Below are positions 41,596 to 55,282 of a stretch of 64,000 nucleotides of DNA, one piece after another. Position 1 is the stretch's first letter; every line of letters starts with the position of its first letter. Below the pieces are notes generated by a model. It did not search any database, was not told the origin of the DNA, and was given only the letters and a program-made list of their open reading frames with translations. The position numbers were made by a program, and so were the translations under genes. The stretch lies in assembly GCF_023656415.1 (NCBI RefSeq), contig NZ_JAMOIL010000001.1, positions 372,001 through 436,000 on the forward strand, written 5' to 3'. The DNA is from Nocardioides bruguierae. Lineage in GTDB: Bacteria > Actinomycetota > Actinomycetes > Propionibacteriales > Nocardioidaceae.

Positions 41596-44500
41596 GGCTG
41601 CACCACCTGAGGGTCACCGCCTTCGGCCCGTTCGCCGACACCGTGGAGATCGACCTCGACCGGCTGTCGGAGGCCGGCCTGTTCCTGCTCACCGGCCCCA
41701 CCGGGGCGGGCAAGACCAGCGTGCTCGACGCGGTCTGCTTCGCCCTCTACGGCCAGGTGCCCGGTGACCGCAACGCCGCCAAGCGCCTGCGCTCCGACCA
41801 CGCCGCCCCCGGGGCCAGGCCCGAGGTCACGCTCGAGGCGACCCTGGCCGGGCGCCGGTTCCGGCTCGTCCGCTCCCCCGCGTGGGAGCGGCCCAAGCGT
41901 CGCGGCACCGGCACCACGCCCGAGCAGGCCTCGGTGAGCGTCTCCGAGCTGGTCGACGGAGCCTGGATGACCCTCTCGACCCGCCTGGACGAGGCCGGCC
42001 AGCTCGTCACGGGGCTCGTCGGCATGAACGCCGGCCAGTTCACGCAGGTCGCGATGCTGCCCCAGGGCCGGTTCCAGGCCTTCCTGCGGGCGTCCTCGGC
42101 GGAGCGGCAGAAGCTCCTCCAGGAGCTGTTCCGGACCGGTCGCTTCGACCGGGTGGAGAAGTGGCTGGTCGAGGAGCGCACCACCCTGCGACGTCGCAGC
42201 GAGGCCGTGCACGACGAGGTCGCCGACCGCGTCAGCCGCCTGAGCGAGGCCGCGGCCACCGCGCTGCCCGGCGGCTGGGACCTGCACGACCTGGGCCCGG
42301 AGGCGGACGCCGGCACGCTCCTGCCCTGGGCCGTGGCGCTGCGGACCACGGCGGCCGAGCGGCTCGGGGCCGCCACCACCCGCGTGGCCGAGCACGCCGC
42401 CACCGAGCAGGACGCACGCACCGCGCTGGAGGAGGCCCGCACGGCCGCCGAGCAGGGCGGCCGCCGAGCGGCTGCGCTGGCCGAGGAGGCGCGGCTCGCT
42501 GCCGCCGCGCCCGCCCGTGAGGCCGACCGGCAGGCGCGGGAGGCTGCGCGTCGGGCCGCCCCGGTCGTGGTGCTGGCCGACGTCGAGCGGCGCGCGAGCG
42601 CGGCGCTGGCCGCGGCGGAGACCGAGGCCGCGGCCGCTGTCGCGAGGGCCCTGGCCCACCTGCGCCAGTCCCCCGGGGAGGACCACGTGGACGCGGCGCT
42701 GGAGTCGGGCCTGGTCGACGTCGGGCACGCCCTCGCCGGTCTGCGCCCCCTGGAGCAGCGGGCCGCCCGGCTCGCCGCGGCCTCGGCGCGCTTCGGTGAT
42801 CTGGGCCGCGAGCGCCGCGACCTGCTCGAGCGCACGCAGGACCTGGCCGCCGAGGCCGAGGACCTGCCGGTCCGCCGTGTGGCCGCGCAGGAGTCCGTGG
42901 CCGAGGCGGAGCGGGCCGCCGTCGTCCTGGAGTCGGCGGAGAAGTCCCTGGCCGAGCTGCGCGAGCGGCAGCGGGCCCGCGTCGCCGCCGCAGGCCTGGT
43001 CGAGGAGCACGAGGCCGCCCACACCCGCTGGCTCGGCGCGCGCGAGGCTGTGCAGTCCGCACGCGAGCGACTGCTGGAGGTGCGTGAGGAGCGCGTCTCC
43101 ACGATGGCCGCCGAGCTCGCCGTCGGGCTCGCCGTCGGCAGCAGCTGCCCGGTCTGCGGCTCCTGCGAGCACCCGCACAAGGCGGTGCGGCCGCACGGCG
43201 TCGCCGACGCCGCCGCCGAGAAGGCGGCCCAGCGCGCCCTGGACGACCGCAACGGTGAGGAGGCCGGGGTCGCCGAGCACGTCCGCAACCTCGCCAGCCG
43301 CCGCGACCGTGCCCTCGCCCTCGCGGGCGACCTCGATGCCGAGACGCTGGCCACCCGGGTGGTGGAGGCTCAGGAGCAGGTCGCCGCGGCCCGCGCCGGA
43401 TCGGCCGCTCTCGCCGCGGCCCGTGAGCGCCTGCAGACCCTGGAGACGCGGCTGGAGGCGGTCCGCACCGAGGGCGCCACCGCCCGCGAGCAGCTGGTAG
43501 CCGTCACGTCCGAGCGACAGTCGTGCAGCCGCGAGATCGCCGACCTCGAGGGCGAGCTGGCCGTCGGCCTGACCACCGCCGAGCGCGTCCTCGAGGGCCG
43601 TACGCCGCAGCCCGAGGACGGGGTGCTCGACCTCGCGCTGCCCTTCGACGAGCCGGACCAGGACGACGCCGGCCCCGCCGAGGCCGCCCGGCTCCGCCGG
43701 CTCACGCGCGACCTCGAGGCGCGCCGGTCCGGCCTGGAGACCGCGCGCTCGGCCCGCGCCCGGCTCGTGCGCGAGCGTGCCGCGTGCGCCACCGCCCAGG
43801 AGGACCTGGCCCGAGAGCTGGCCGAGCACGCCTTCGAGGACGCGGGGCAGGCCCGCGAGGCCGCGCTGCCCGAGGCCGAGTGCCGGGCCATCGACGAGCG
43901 CCTGGCGGCGCACGCCACCAGCAGCGGCGGCGTGGCCGAGGTACTCGCCGAGCTGGGCCGCGAGGGTGCGAGCGTGCCCGAGCCCGAGGCGCTGGCGGGG
44001 CTCGCGGCCACGCACCGTGAGCAGCACCGTCTCCTCGAGGAGGCCCGCGTGGCCGCCCAGCGCGCGACGCAGCAGTGCGGGCGCCTCACCGAGCTGATCG
44101 GCCTGCTGGAGGAGCGGCTGGACGCGTGGGCGCCCGTGCGGGCGGAGCACGCGCTGGTCTCCCGCGTGGCCGCGTTCGCGGAGGGCAAGTCCGCCGACAA
44201 CGCCCTGCGCATGCGCCTGTCCGCGTTCGTCCTGGCCTACCGGCTCTCCCAGGTCGTCAGCGCGGCCAACGCCCGCCTCGGTGCGATGACCGACCACCGG
44301 TTCGCCCTGGAGCACACGGGCGAGCGGGGCGCCGGCGAGACCCGCGGTGGTCTCTCCCTGCTGGTGCGCGACGACTGGTCGGGCGAGGCCCGGGACCCCG
44401 CGACCCTGTCGGGGGGCGAGACGTTCGTCGTGAGCCTGGCGCTGGCCCTGGGGCTGGCCGACGTGATCACCGCCGAGGCTGGCGGCACCTCGTTGGAGAC

Positions 44501-44699
44501 GCTGTTCGTCGACGAGGGGTTCGGGTCGCTGGACGCCGAGACCCTCGAGGACGTCCTCGGCATCCTGGACTCGCTGCGCGAGGGCGGCCGGGTCGTCGGC
44601 GTGGTCAGCCACGTCACCGAGATGCGCGACCGCATCCCGGCGCGCCTGGCGGTGCACAAGACGCGCACCGGCTCGGCCGTGGAGCTGCAGGGCGTCTGA
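41592..44699 (+). CDS. sbcC: SbcC ATPase (Rad50-type SMC protein)
   Basis: 1035 residues from GTG 41592. N-terminal ATPase half with FGPFADTVEIDL and Walker A GPTGAGKTSVLDAVCF; long coiled coils (about 190-850) with the zinc hook CPVC at Cys519/Cys522; C-terminal half with the ABC signature TLSGGETFVVSLALALGLADV and Walker B LETLFVDEGFGSLD. It holds DNA ends and drives SbcD. The gene ends 49 bp before the TldD gene. Confidence 0.95.
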   Translation: MRLHHLRVTAFGPFADTVEIDLDRLSEAGLFLLTGPTGAGKTSVLDAVCFALYGQVPGDRNAAKRLRSDHAAPGARPEVTLEATLAGRRFRLVRSPAWERPKRRGTGTTPEQASVSVSELVDGAWMTLSTRLDEAGQLVTGLVGMNAGQFTQVAMLPQGRFQAFLRASSAERQKLLQELFRTGRFDRVEKWLVEERTTLRRRSEAVHDEVADRVSRLSEAAATALPGGWDLHDLGPEADAGTLLPWAVALRTTAAERLGAATTRVAEHAATEQDARTALEEARTAAEQGGRRAAALAEEARLAAAAPAREADRQAREAARRAAPVVVLADVERRASAALAAAETEAAAAVARALAHLRQSPGEDHVDAALESGLVDVGHALAGLRPLEQRAARLAAASARFGDLGRERRDLLERTQDLAAEAEDLPVRRVAAQESVAEAERAAVVLESAEKSLAELRERQRARVAAAGLVEEHEAAHTRWLGAREAVQSARERLLEVREERVSTMAAELAVGLAVGSSCPVCGSCEHPHKAVRPHGVADAAAEKAAQRALDDRNGEEAGVAEHVRNLASRRDRALALAGDLDAETLATRVVEAQEQVAAARAGSAALAAARERLQTLETRLEAVRTEGATAREQLVAVTSERQSCSREIADLEGELAVGLTTAERVLEGRTPQPEDGVLDLALPFDEPDQDDAGPAEAARLRRLTRDLEARRSGLETARSARARLVRERAACATAQEDLARELAEHAFEDAGQAREAALPEAECRAIDERLAAHATSSGGVAEVLAELGREGASVPEPEALAGLAATHREQHRLLEEARVAAQRATQQCGRLTELIGLLEERLDAWAPVRAEHALVSRVAAFAEGKSADNALRMRLSAFVLAYRLSQVVSAANARLGAMTDHRFALEHTGERGAGETRGGLSLLVRDDWSGEARDPATLSGGETFVVSLALALGLADVITAEAGGTSLETLFVDEGFGSLDAETLEDVLGILDSLREGGRVVGVVSHVTEMRDRIPARLAVHKTRTGSAVELQGV

Positions 44700-44735
44700 C
44701 GGCCCGGCGGGCCGACGTCCGGGCGGGCGGCCCGG

Positions 44736-44741
44736 TAGGTT
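44736..44741 (+). promoter_or_regulatory. -10 box for leaderless tldD
   Basis: TAGGTT, then 7 nt, then ATG 44749. Confidence 0.45.
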
Positions 44742-44748
44742 CGCGACC

Positions 44749-46277
<1,529 letters not shown>

Positions 46278-46281
<4 letters not shown>

Positions 46282-47696
46282 GCACCCTGATCACTCCGGC
46301 CGCGACCGGCCCCGTCAGCCCGCAGGACCTGGTCGAGCACGGCCTGGCCGCCAGCTCCGCCGACGACTGCGTCGTCATCCTGGCCGACCACACCAGCGCC
46401 AACCTGCGCTGGGCGAACAACACGCTGACCACCAACGGCGTCATGCACGGCGTCACCGTCTCGGTGGTCTCCTACGTGCGGACGCCGGCGGGGGTCTGCG
46501 TCGGCACGGTGGCCGGCACCGCGGCCTCGCGCGAGCAGGTCACCGCGCTGGTCGAGGCCGCGGACCGCGCGGCCCGGGCCGCCGATCCGGCCGAGGACGC
46601 CGGCGACCTGCTCGGTGAGCGTGCCTCGTCCGACTGGGCCGACGCGCCGGTGCCGACCGACGTCCACGTCTACGACGTCTTCGCCCCGGCGCTGGGCGAG
46701 GCGTTCGGCCGGGCCCGCAGCGCCGACCGGGTGCTCTACGGCTTCGTCAACCACGAGATGACCACCACCTACCTCGGTTCCACCACCGGGCTGCGGCTAC
46801 GGCACGTGCAGCCCACCGGCCACTACGGGTGCACCGGCAAGGACGCCGCGCTCACGCAGTCCGCGTGGACCGGCGGCGCCACGCGTGACTTCACCGACGT
46901 CGACGCCCTCGCCATGGACGCCGAGCTGGAGAAGCGCCTGGCCTGGGGCGAGCGGCGGGTCGACCTGCCCGCCGGCCGCTACGACACGATCCTGCCGCCG
47001 ACCGCCGTGGCCGACCTGATGATCGACGCCTACTGGTCGGCCGGTGCCCGCACCGCCCACGACGGCCAGTCCGTCTACTCCCGCCGCGGTGGCGGGACGC
47101 GGGTGGGCGACCGGATCGTCGCCCCCGGCGTCACGCTCGCCTCCGACCCGGCCGCGCCCGGGCTCGAGTGCGCGCCGTTCGTCAGCGCCACCTCCTCCTC
47201 GGACCTGGACAGCGTCTTCGACAACGGCCTGCCGATCGAGCGCACCGAGTGGATCAAGGACGGCGTGCTGTCCTCCCTCATCGCCACCCGCCACTCCGCC
47301 GGGTTGACCGGCCTTCCCGTCGCTCCCATGACCGACAACCTGCTGCTCGAGGTCGAGGGCGGCACCGGCACGGTGGAGGACCTGGTGGCCGGTACCGAGC
47401 GCGGCCTGCTGGTCACGTGCCTGTGGTACATCCGCGAGGTGGACCCGCAGTCGCTGCTGCTGACCGGCCTGACCCGCGACGGCGTCTACCTCGTCGAGGA
47501 CGGGGAGATCACCGGGCTGGTGAACAACTTCCGGTTCAACGAGTCCCCGGTCGACCTGCTGCGCCGGTTCACCCACGCCTCGGCCACGGTCCCCTCCTTC
47601 AGCCGCGAGTGGGGCGACGACTACTTCAGCCGCACGGCCACCCCGGCCCTGCGCGTCCCGGACTTCAACATGTCGTCCGTCTCGCAGGCGCGCTGA
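46278..47696 (+). CDS. pmbA: TldE/PmbA family metalloprotease subunit
   Basis: 472 residues from GTG 46278. TldE-type: the same N-terminal layout ([22 protein letters not shown]), [24 protein letters not shown] in place of the zinc motif, and C-terminal [35 protein letters not shown]. It is the non-catalytic partner of TldD. TldD/E is known to remove leaders from some modified peptides; whether it acts on the peptide at 12126 is unknown and they are 34 kb apart. A hairpin follows the stop. Confidence 0.93.
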
Positions 47697-47710
47697 GCCC
47701 TCAGCGCGCT

Positions 47711-47772
47711 CACGTTTGGTCACCAACCCGGTCTCGGAACCGGTTCCAGCACCAGGTTGGTGACCAAACGTG
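47711..47772. terminator. Long hairpin after pmbA, copy 1 of a repeated hairpin
   Basis: Arms CACGTTTGGTCACCAACC (47711-47728) and exact complement (47755-47772), loop of 26 nt holding GGAACCGGTTCC. Shares a 15-bp arm core with the hairpin at 48774-48832 beyond the next gene. Confidence 0.75.
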
Positions 47773-47794
47773 ACGCGGTGGCGCCCATCGGACC

Positions 47795-47800
47795 TACCAT
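47795..47800 (+). promoter_or_regulatory. -10 box for leaderless glycosidase gene
   Basis: TACCAT, then 6 nt, then GTG 47807. Confidence 0.45.
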
Positions 47801-47806
47801 CGCGGC

Positions 47807-48766
47807 GTGATCCGCAAAGTCGCGACCGGCCTGACGGCCGCCCTGCTGCTGGCGCTCCCGGCAGCCGGGACGCCGGCAGGTGCCGTGACGCTCCCGGGCG
47901 CCGGCACCAGCGGGGCGGACGTCATACCTCTGAGGGGGACTGCCTCCGCTCCGTATGACGTCCGCCGTTCCCCTCGCACCGGCACCAGCACCGGCACCAG
48001 CACCAGCACCGGGGCGGCCGAGGCGTCCGGCCGTGGGGTCACCGTCTGGCAGCAGCGCGGCGTGACGCGGGCGCTGCGCGACTCCGGCGCCACCTGGTTC
48101 CACACCTGGACCGCCGACCGGCCCTCCTACCTGGGCCGCACCGGGGCCGCCTTCGTGCCGATGCTGTGGGGCGCCGGCTCGGTGACCGACGAGAACCTCC
48201 GGGCCGCTGCCGAGCACGGCGCGTGGCTCATGGGCTTCAACGAGCCCGACCTGGAGGGTCAGGGGGACATGACCGTGCGACGGGCACTGCGACTGTGGCC
48301 CCGCCTGGAGGAGACGGGGCAGCACCTGGTCAGCCCGGCCGTCGCGTACGGCGGCGCGGACGAGGGTGGGTGGCTCGACCGGTTCATGACCGGCGCCGCC
48401 CGGCGGGACCTGCGCGTCGACGCGGTGGCGGTGCACTGGTACGGGGGCGACTTCGGCCCGCGACGGGCGACCCGGCAGCTGCGCGAGTACCTCACCGCCG
48501 TCCACGACCGGTACGGCCGGCCGGTGTGGCTCACCGAGGTGGCACTCATGCGGTTCACCGCCGACGGCGCCGAGGTGCCCCGTCCGAAGGTCCAGGCGGC
48601 CTTCGTGCGACGCGCCACGAGGATGCTCGACGCCCGGCCGTGGCTGCGCCGCTACGCCTGGTTCTCGCTGTCCACGCCCACCGAGGGTGGCACCGGCACC
48701 GGCCTGTACCGACCGGCCCGCAGCGGCGTCCGACCGACCACGGCCGGGCGGGCCTACCGCCGGTAA
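47807..48766 (+). CDS. Secreted GH128-type (Asl1-like) glycosyl hydrolase
   Basis: 319 residues from GTG 47807. A signal peptide (VATGLTAALLLALPAAGTPAGA) is followed by a Thr/Ser/Gly repeat linker (GTSTGTSTSTG) and the Glyco_hydro_cc domain: WFHTWTADRPS, GFNEPDLEGQG (acid/base Glu), VHWYGGDF and RPVWLTEVALM (nucleophile Glu). It likely cuts beta-1,3-glucan outside the cell. The gene is bracketed by two nearly identical hairpins, so it may be a moved unit. Confidence 0.85.
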   Translation: MIRKVATGLTAALLLALPAAGTPAGAVTLPGAGTSGADVIPLRGTASAPYDVRRSPRTGTSTGTSTSTGAAEASGRGVTVWQQRGVTRALRDSGATWFHTWTADRPSYLGRTGAAFVPMLWGAGSVTDENLRAAAEHGAWLMGFNEPDLEGQGDMTVRRALRLWPRLEETGQHLVSPAVAYGGADEGGWLDRFMTGAARRDLRVDAVAVHWYGGDFGPRRATRQLREYLTAVHDRYGRPVWLTEVALMRFTADGAEVPRPKVQAAFVRRATRMLDARPWLRRYAWFSLSTPTEGGTGTGLYRPARSGVRPTTAGRAYRR

Positions 48767-48773
48767 GAGGGTC

Positions 48774-48832
48774 AGGTTTGGTCACCAACCCGGTGTCAGC
48801 GGCCGCCGAGGAGCGGGTTGGTGACCAAACCT
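48774..48832. terminator. Long hairpin after the glycosidase gene, copy 2
   Basis: Arms AGGTTTGGTCACCAACCC (48774-48791) and exact complement (48815-48832). The core GTTTGGTCACCAACC is the same as in copy 1 at 47711. It separates two convergent genes. Confidence 0.75.
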
Positions 48833-48849
48833 GGGGCCCAGCCCACGGA

Positions 48850-51729
<2,880 letters not shown>

Positions 51730-51786
51730 GGGGCTCCTGGGGGCGCGGACGACACGGGCGCCTCCCCCTCTGTCGGGTCGTCGGTG

Positions 51787-51902
51787 ACCCTCCAGAGTTG
51801 CCTGACCTGCGCGGTCCTGGGTGCCTGAGAGGTTCCGGGGAGGGATTGCCCCTTCGGCGCCCCGCCCACGCACCGGGTGCGGGGCGGGAGCTCTCCCGCG
51901 CG
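51787..51902 (-). ncRNA. Glycine riboswitch upstream of gcvP
   Basis: On the minus strand the leader shows the conserved blocks GCGGGAGAGC, GCGCCGAAGGGGCAA, CCTCTCAGGCACCCAGGACCG and ACTCTGGAGGG, the layout of a glycine-binding aptamer (closing stem, then GCCGAAGG and CAGG...GGAC core). It ends 57 nt before the GTG. It should switch gcvP on when glycine is abundant. Only one aptamer is clear; a second was not recognised. Confidence 0.88.
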
Positions 51903-52042
51903 GGATGAGCAGCGGGCCCGAATCTACCAGCCCGGCGGGCGTGCTCCGGACAGCACGACACCCGCCTGCCGGACCGGACGTGCCGGTCGGGCGGGCGGGT
52001 GTCGAGCGTTGCTGCGGGTCCCCGGGCGGGCAGCCGGTGGGC

Positions 52043-52639
52043 TCAGCCGGCGCTGCGCTTGGCGCGACGGGCGGCGAGCTCGTCGGCCGGCGAGGCCGCG
52101 GCGTCGTCACCGGTGCGCTCGGAGGGCAGCTCGGCCAGCGTGCCCTCGATCTCGCGCCAGACACCGCCGATGGCGATGCCGAAGACGCCCTGACCGCCCT
52201 GGAGCAGGTCGATGACCTCGTCGTTGCTGGTGCACTCGTAGACCGAGGCGCCGTCGCTCATCAGCGTCACGCGGGTCAGGTCGTCGGTGCCGCGCTCCCG
52301 CAGGTGCAGGACCGCGGTGCGGATCTGCTGCAGCGAGATGCCCGCGTCGAGCAGGCGCTTGATCACCTTGAGGATCAGGATGTCGCGGAAGGAGTAGAGC
52401 CGCTGGGAGCCGGAGCCCTTCGCGCCACGCACGGCCGGCTCCACCAGGCCGGTGCGGGCCCAGTAGTCGAGCTGGCGGTAGGTGATGCCGGCGGCGTTGC
52501 AGGCGGTCGGCCCGCGGTAGCCGAGGTCGCTCGGCACCGGCGAGACATCGTCGGTGAAGAGGAGCCCCTGCTCGTCGGCGGCGTGGGCGGCCTCAGCCGC
52601 TTCCGCGCTCTCGCGCAGCTCCTGGTCGTGCTCGTTCAC
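52043..52639 (-). CDS. MerR family regulator (Rv1830-like)
   Basis: 198 residues from GTG 52639 with GGAGG 6 nt upstream. Winged [66 protein letters not shown], then an alpha-helical C-terminus ([14 protein letters not shown]). Place between gcvP and the BFN nuclease equals that of Rv1830 in mycobacteria, which is essential and little studied. A TCAAC-CTGAA-GTTGA dyad lies upstream. Confidence 0.85.
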   Translation of the reverse strand: MNEHDQELRESAEAAEAAHAADEQGLLFTDDVSPVPSDLGYRGPTACNAAGITYRQLDYWARTGLVEPAVRGAKGSGSQRLYSFRDILILKVIKRLLDAGISLQQIRTAVLHLRERGTDDLTRVTLMSDGASVYECTSNDEVIDLLQGGQGVFGIAIGGVWREIEGTLAELPSERTGDDAAASPADELAARRAKRSAG

Positions 52640-52793
52640 ACGAATCCTCCGTGGGTCTACTCCGTTGAGCGTAACCCCCGGGGAAGGAGCCGTGACCCGG
52701 ACGAGCCACAGCGATGGAGTTACAACGAAGACAGGGAAGAAACTACGGCCGTGTCAGCAGGGGGGTCAAAGACCATCCCGGCGTGTCGAACCC

Positions 52794-52808
52794 TCAACCT
52801 GAAGTTGA
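52794..52808. promoter_or_regulatory. Dyad between the MerR and BFN genes
   Basis: TCAACCTGAAGTTGA: arms TCAAC and GTTGA with a 5-bp centre. It sits 155 bp upstream of the MerR gene and 37 bp beyond the BFN gene's stop, in a locally less GC-rich stretch. A MerR operator is possible but not proven. Confidence 0.35.
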
Positions 52809-52844
52809 TGGTGAGTCTTTACTCTCCACCCACGGGTCGGGGCC

Positions 52845-53318
52845 TCACTCCGAGGGCGACTCGAAGTCCTCGGGGCTCACGTGGTCGAGGAACTCGCGGA
52901 ACCGCTCCACCTCGTCCTCCTGCTCGGCGGGCACCGCGAGGCCGGCCTCGTCCAGCACCTCCTCGGCGCAGACGATCCGGGAACCGGTGCGCAGCGCGAG
53001 CGCGATGGAGTCCGAGGGGCGGGCCGAGACCTCGGCGCCCGAGGCCAGCACCAGCGTCGCGAAGAAGACGCCGTCCTTGACCTCGGTGATGCGGACCTCC
53101 TCGAGGCCGTTGTCGGTGGCCTCCAGCACGTCCTTGAGCAGGTCGTGGGTCAGCGGACGCGGCGGGGTGACCCCCTGCTGCGCGAACGCGATCGCGGTGG
53201 CCTCCACGGCCCCGATCCAGATGGGCAGGTACCGCTCCCCCGTGACCTCCCGCAGGAGCACGATGGGCTGGTTCGACGGCATCTCCACCCGGACACCCAT
53301 GACATCGACCTCACGCAC
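52845..53318 (-). CDS. BFN domain protein (bifunctional nuclease family)
   Basis: 157 residues from GTG 53318 with a leaderless TAGGGT box 6 nt upstream (53325-53330). BFN/DUF151 pattern: QPIVLLREVTGERYLPIWIGAVEATAIAFAQQG, THDLLKDVLEATDNGLEEVRITEVKDGVFFATLVL and SARPSDSIALALRTGSRI. Same position as Rv1829. The C-terminus is acidic. Biochemical role in actinobacteria unclear. Confidence 0.9.
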   Translation of the reverse strand: MREVDVMGVRVEMPSNQPIVLLREVTGERYLPIWIGAVEATAIAFAQQGVTPPRPLTHDLLKDVLEATDNGLEEVRITEVKDGVFFATLVLASGAEVSARPSDSIALALRTGSRIVCAEEVLDEAGLAVPAEQEDEVERFREFLDHVSPEDFESPSE

Positions 53319-53421
53319 GCGACCACCCTACTCGGCGGCGGTCGTGGGTCGACCCCACCCGGGCGAGGGCGGGTCGGCTCCCGGCTCCCAGGCCGGGAGC
53401 CGGCCAGGAGTCAGCGAGGAG

Positions 53422-54168
53422 TCAGCGGGGAAGACCGGCCTTGACCAGCAGCGCGTGCAGCCGCACCGTCAGCGCGGCGATCTCGCTCGCGGTCTCACCG
53501 GCGCGCGCGGTGGCGGCCGCGTCGCGGCCACGTCGCATCGGCTCGGTGACCTGGTTGACCAGGCCGATCTCACGGTCGGCGGCGGCACGGAAGCCGCGCA
53601 GGTGGCGCGGCTCGATGCCGAACTCGCCCAGCTCCTTGGCGGTGCGGGCGATGACGAGCGCGTCGGTGTCGTAGTGCTGACCGCCCGGACGGCGGGTCAG
53701 CAGCCCGAGCTTCTCCAGCTCGTCGACCAGCGCCAGGTCGACCTCGGCCACCTTGGCCAGCTCCTGCCGCGAGAGGCGCAGCCCGTCACGGCGACGGAAC
53801 GACTCCGGGCTGGGCGTGCCCTCCGCGGAGAGCGAGACCTGCGGCACGGTCGGCACGACCGGCTCGATCGGCGGCGGCTCGGAGCCGGCGTCGATGGCGT
53901 CCAGGTGCTCGCCGATGACCTTGAGCGGGAGGTAGTGGTCGCGCTGCATGCGCAGCACGTACCGCAGCCGCTCGACGTCGGCCTCGGAGAACTTGCGGTA
54001 GCCGGCCGGGGTCCGCTCGGGCTTGATGAGGCCCTTGTCCTCGAGGAAGCGGATCTTGGGGATGGTGACCCCCGGGAAGTCCTCGCGCAGCTCGTCGAGG
54101 ACCTGCCCGATGTTCATCCGGGCGGAGGACGCTCCCTCCTGCCCGTGGCCGGCAGCCTGGGCGGTCAC
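53422..54168 (-). CDS. MerR family regulator (Rv1828-like)
   Basis: 248 residues from GTG 54168. N-terminal winged HTH with NIGQVLDELREDFPGVTIPKIRFLEDKGLIKPERTPAGYRKFSEADVERLRYVLRMQRD, then a long linker and C-terminal domain (LRLSRQELAKVAEVDLALVDELEKLGLL) resembling a second HTH. The matching gene in mycobacteria is Rv1828. It lies next to the FHA gene (3-nt gap) and is probably co-transcribed with it. Confidence 0.88.
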   Translation of the reverse strand: MTAQAAGHGQEGASSARMNIGQVLDELREDFPGVTIPKIRFLEDKGLIKPERTPAGYRKFSEADVERLRYVLRMQRDHYLPLKVIGEHLDAIDAGSEPPPIEPVVPTVPQVSLSAEGTPSPESFRRRDGLRLSRQELAKVAEVDLALVDELEKLGLLTRRPGGQHYDTDALVIARTAKELGEFGIEPRHLRGFRAAADREIGLVNQVTEPMRRGRDAAATARAGETASEIAALTVRLHALLVKAGLPR

Positions 54169-54170
54169 GC

Positions 54171-54671
54171 TCAGGCGCCCTCGTGCCCGGAGAAGAACAT
54201 GAGGCGGAACTTGCCGATCTGGACCTCGTCGCCGTCGTTGAGCGGCACCGTGTCGATGCGGTCGCGGTTGACGTAGGTGCCGTTGAGGCTGCCGACGTCG
54301 GAGACGGTGAAGGAGGAGCCGGAGCGCTCGAAGACCGCGTGCTTGCGGGAGACAGTCACGTCGTCGAGGAAGATCTCGGACGAGGGGTGGCGGCCGGCCG
54401 TCACGGTGTCGGCGTCGAGGAGGAACCGGCTGCCGGAGCCGGGGCCGCGCTGCACCACGAGGAGGGCGTGGCCGACGGGCAGGCCGTCGACCGCGGCGGC
54501 GTCGACCGCGTTGAGGGCCCGGTCGGACGTCTCCACCCGGGGGTCGCCCCCGAGCGTGATCGTGGCCGTCGAGTCACCCACGGGCTCGGAGGTCACCAGA
54601 CGCGTGCCGCACTGGGAGCAGAAGCGGGCGTCGTCCGGGTTCTGCCTGCCACACGCGGTGCAGAACGGCAT
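54171..54671 (-). CDS. garA: GarA-like FHA domain protein with zinc-ribbon N-terminus
   Basis: 166 residues from ATG 54671 with GAGGAGA upstream. Residues 1-25 form a zinc ribbon (MPFCTACGRQNPDDARFCSQ, Cys4/Cys7/Cys18/Cys21), then a linker and an FHA domain (GSRFLLDADTVTAGRHPSSEIFLDDVTVSRKHAVFE, DVGSLNGTYVNRDRI). GarA binds and regulates 2-oxoglutarate metabolism enzymes under Ser/Thr kinase control. The ETTS phospho-motif of mycobacterial GarA is absent; a VETSDRALN segment is in its place. So control may differ. Confidence 0.85.
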   Translation of the reverse strand: MPFCTACGRQNPDDARFCSQCGTRLVTSEPVGDSTATITLGGDPRVETSDRALNAVDAAAVDGLPVGHALLVVQRGPGSGSRFLLDADTVTAGRHPSSEIFLDDVTVSRKHAVFERSGSSFTVSDVGSLNGTYVNRDRIDTVPLNDGDEVQIGKFRLMFFSGHEGA

Positions 54672-54837
54672 CGTGGGTCTCCTCGGCCGGTGTCGGGGAC
54701 GGTGCGTCGGCACCCCGGCGAGGGTGCGGACGCGTCGGGGCTCGAACCTATCAGTCGAGCCTGGGCGGGACGGGTGAACCGGCCGTGCAAAGTCGCGTGG
54801 TGCGACCTGCGCGGCAGCGGCTCGGCCCGGAGGGCGC

Positions 54838-55218
54838 TCAGCCCTCGAGGCTCTCCTGGTACGCGGCGGCGTCCATGAGGCCCTCGACGTCCCCGGCGGG
54901 CACGACCTCGAAGAGCCAGCCCCCGCCGTAGGGGTCGTCGTTGACGAGCTGCGGGGTGGCGTCGAGCGCGTCGTTGACGGCCACGACCTCGCCGGAGACC
55001 GGCGCGTAGACGTCGCTGACGGACTTCGTGGACTCGAGCTCGCCGCAGGTGCTGCCGGCCTCGACGGTCTCGCCGGTCTGCGGCAGGGAGACGTAGACGA
55101 TGTCGCCCAGCGCGTCCTGCGCATAGTGGGTGATGCCGATGCGGACGGAGCCCGCGTGCTCACCGGGGGTGCGCACCCACTCGTGCTCGGCGGTGTACTG
55201 AAGGTCCTCGGGGTACAC
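54838..55218 (-). CDS. gcvH: Glycine cleavage system H protein
   Basis: 126 residues from GTG 55218 with GAGGAGA upstream; a longer frame to 55281 lacks homology. Lipoyl domain: YPEDLQYTAEHEWVRT, GITHYAQDALGDIVYVSLPQTGETV and the lipoyl-lysine motif ELESTKSVSDVYAPVSGEV. It carries the aminomethyl group between P and T proteins. It is close to gcvP but separated by the regulatory genes, as in mycobacteria. Confidence 0.95.
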   Translation of the reverse strand: MYPEDLQYTAEHEWVRTPGEHAGSVRIGITHYAQDALGDIVYVSLPQTGETVEAGSTCGELESTKSVSDVYAPVSGEVVAVNDALDATPQLVNDDPYGGGWLFEVVPAGDVEGLMDAAAYQESLEG

Positions 55219-55282
55219 GTGCTCTCCTCGTCGTGCGGGGTCAGCCGGGGTCCCCGACCTGGGGTACCCGGCAGTCGCCACG

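Noticed and set aside
53753..54878. Plus-strand frames opposite the MerR, FHA and gcvH genes
   Set aside because: No start signals and no motifs; the minus-strand genes are conserved in order.
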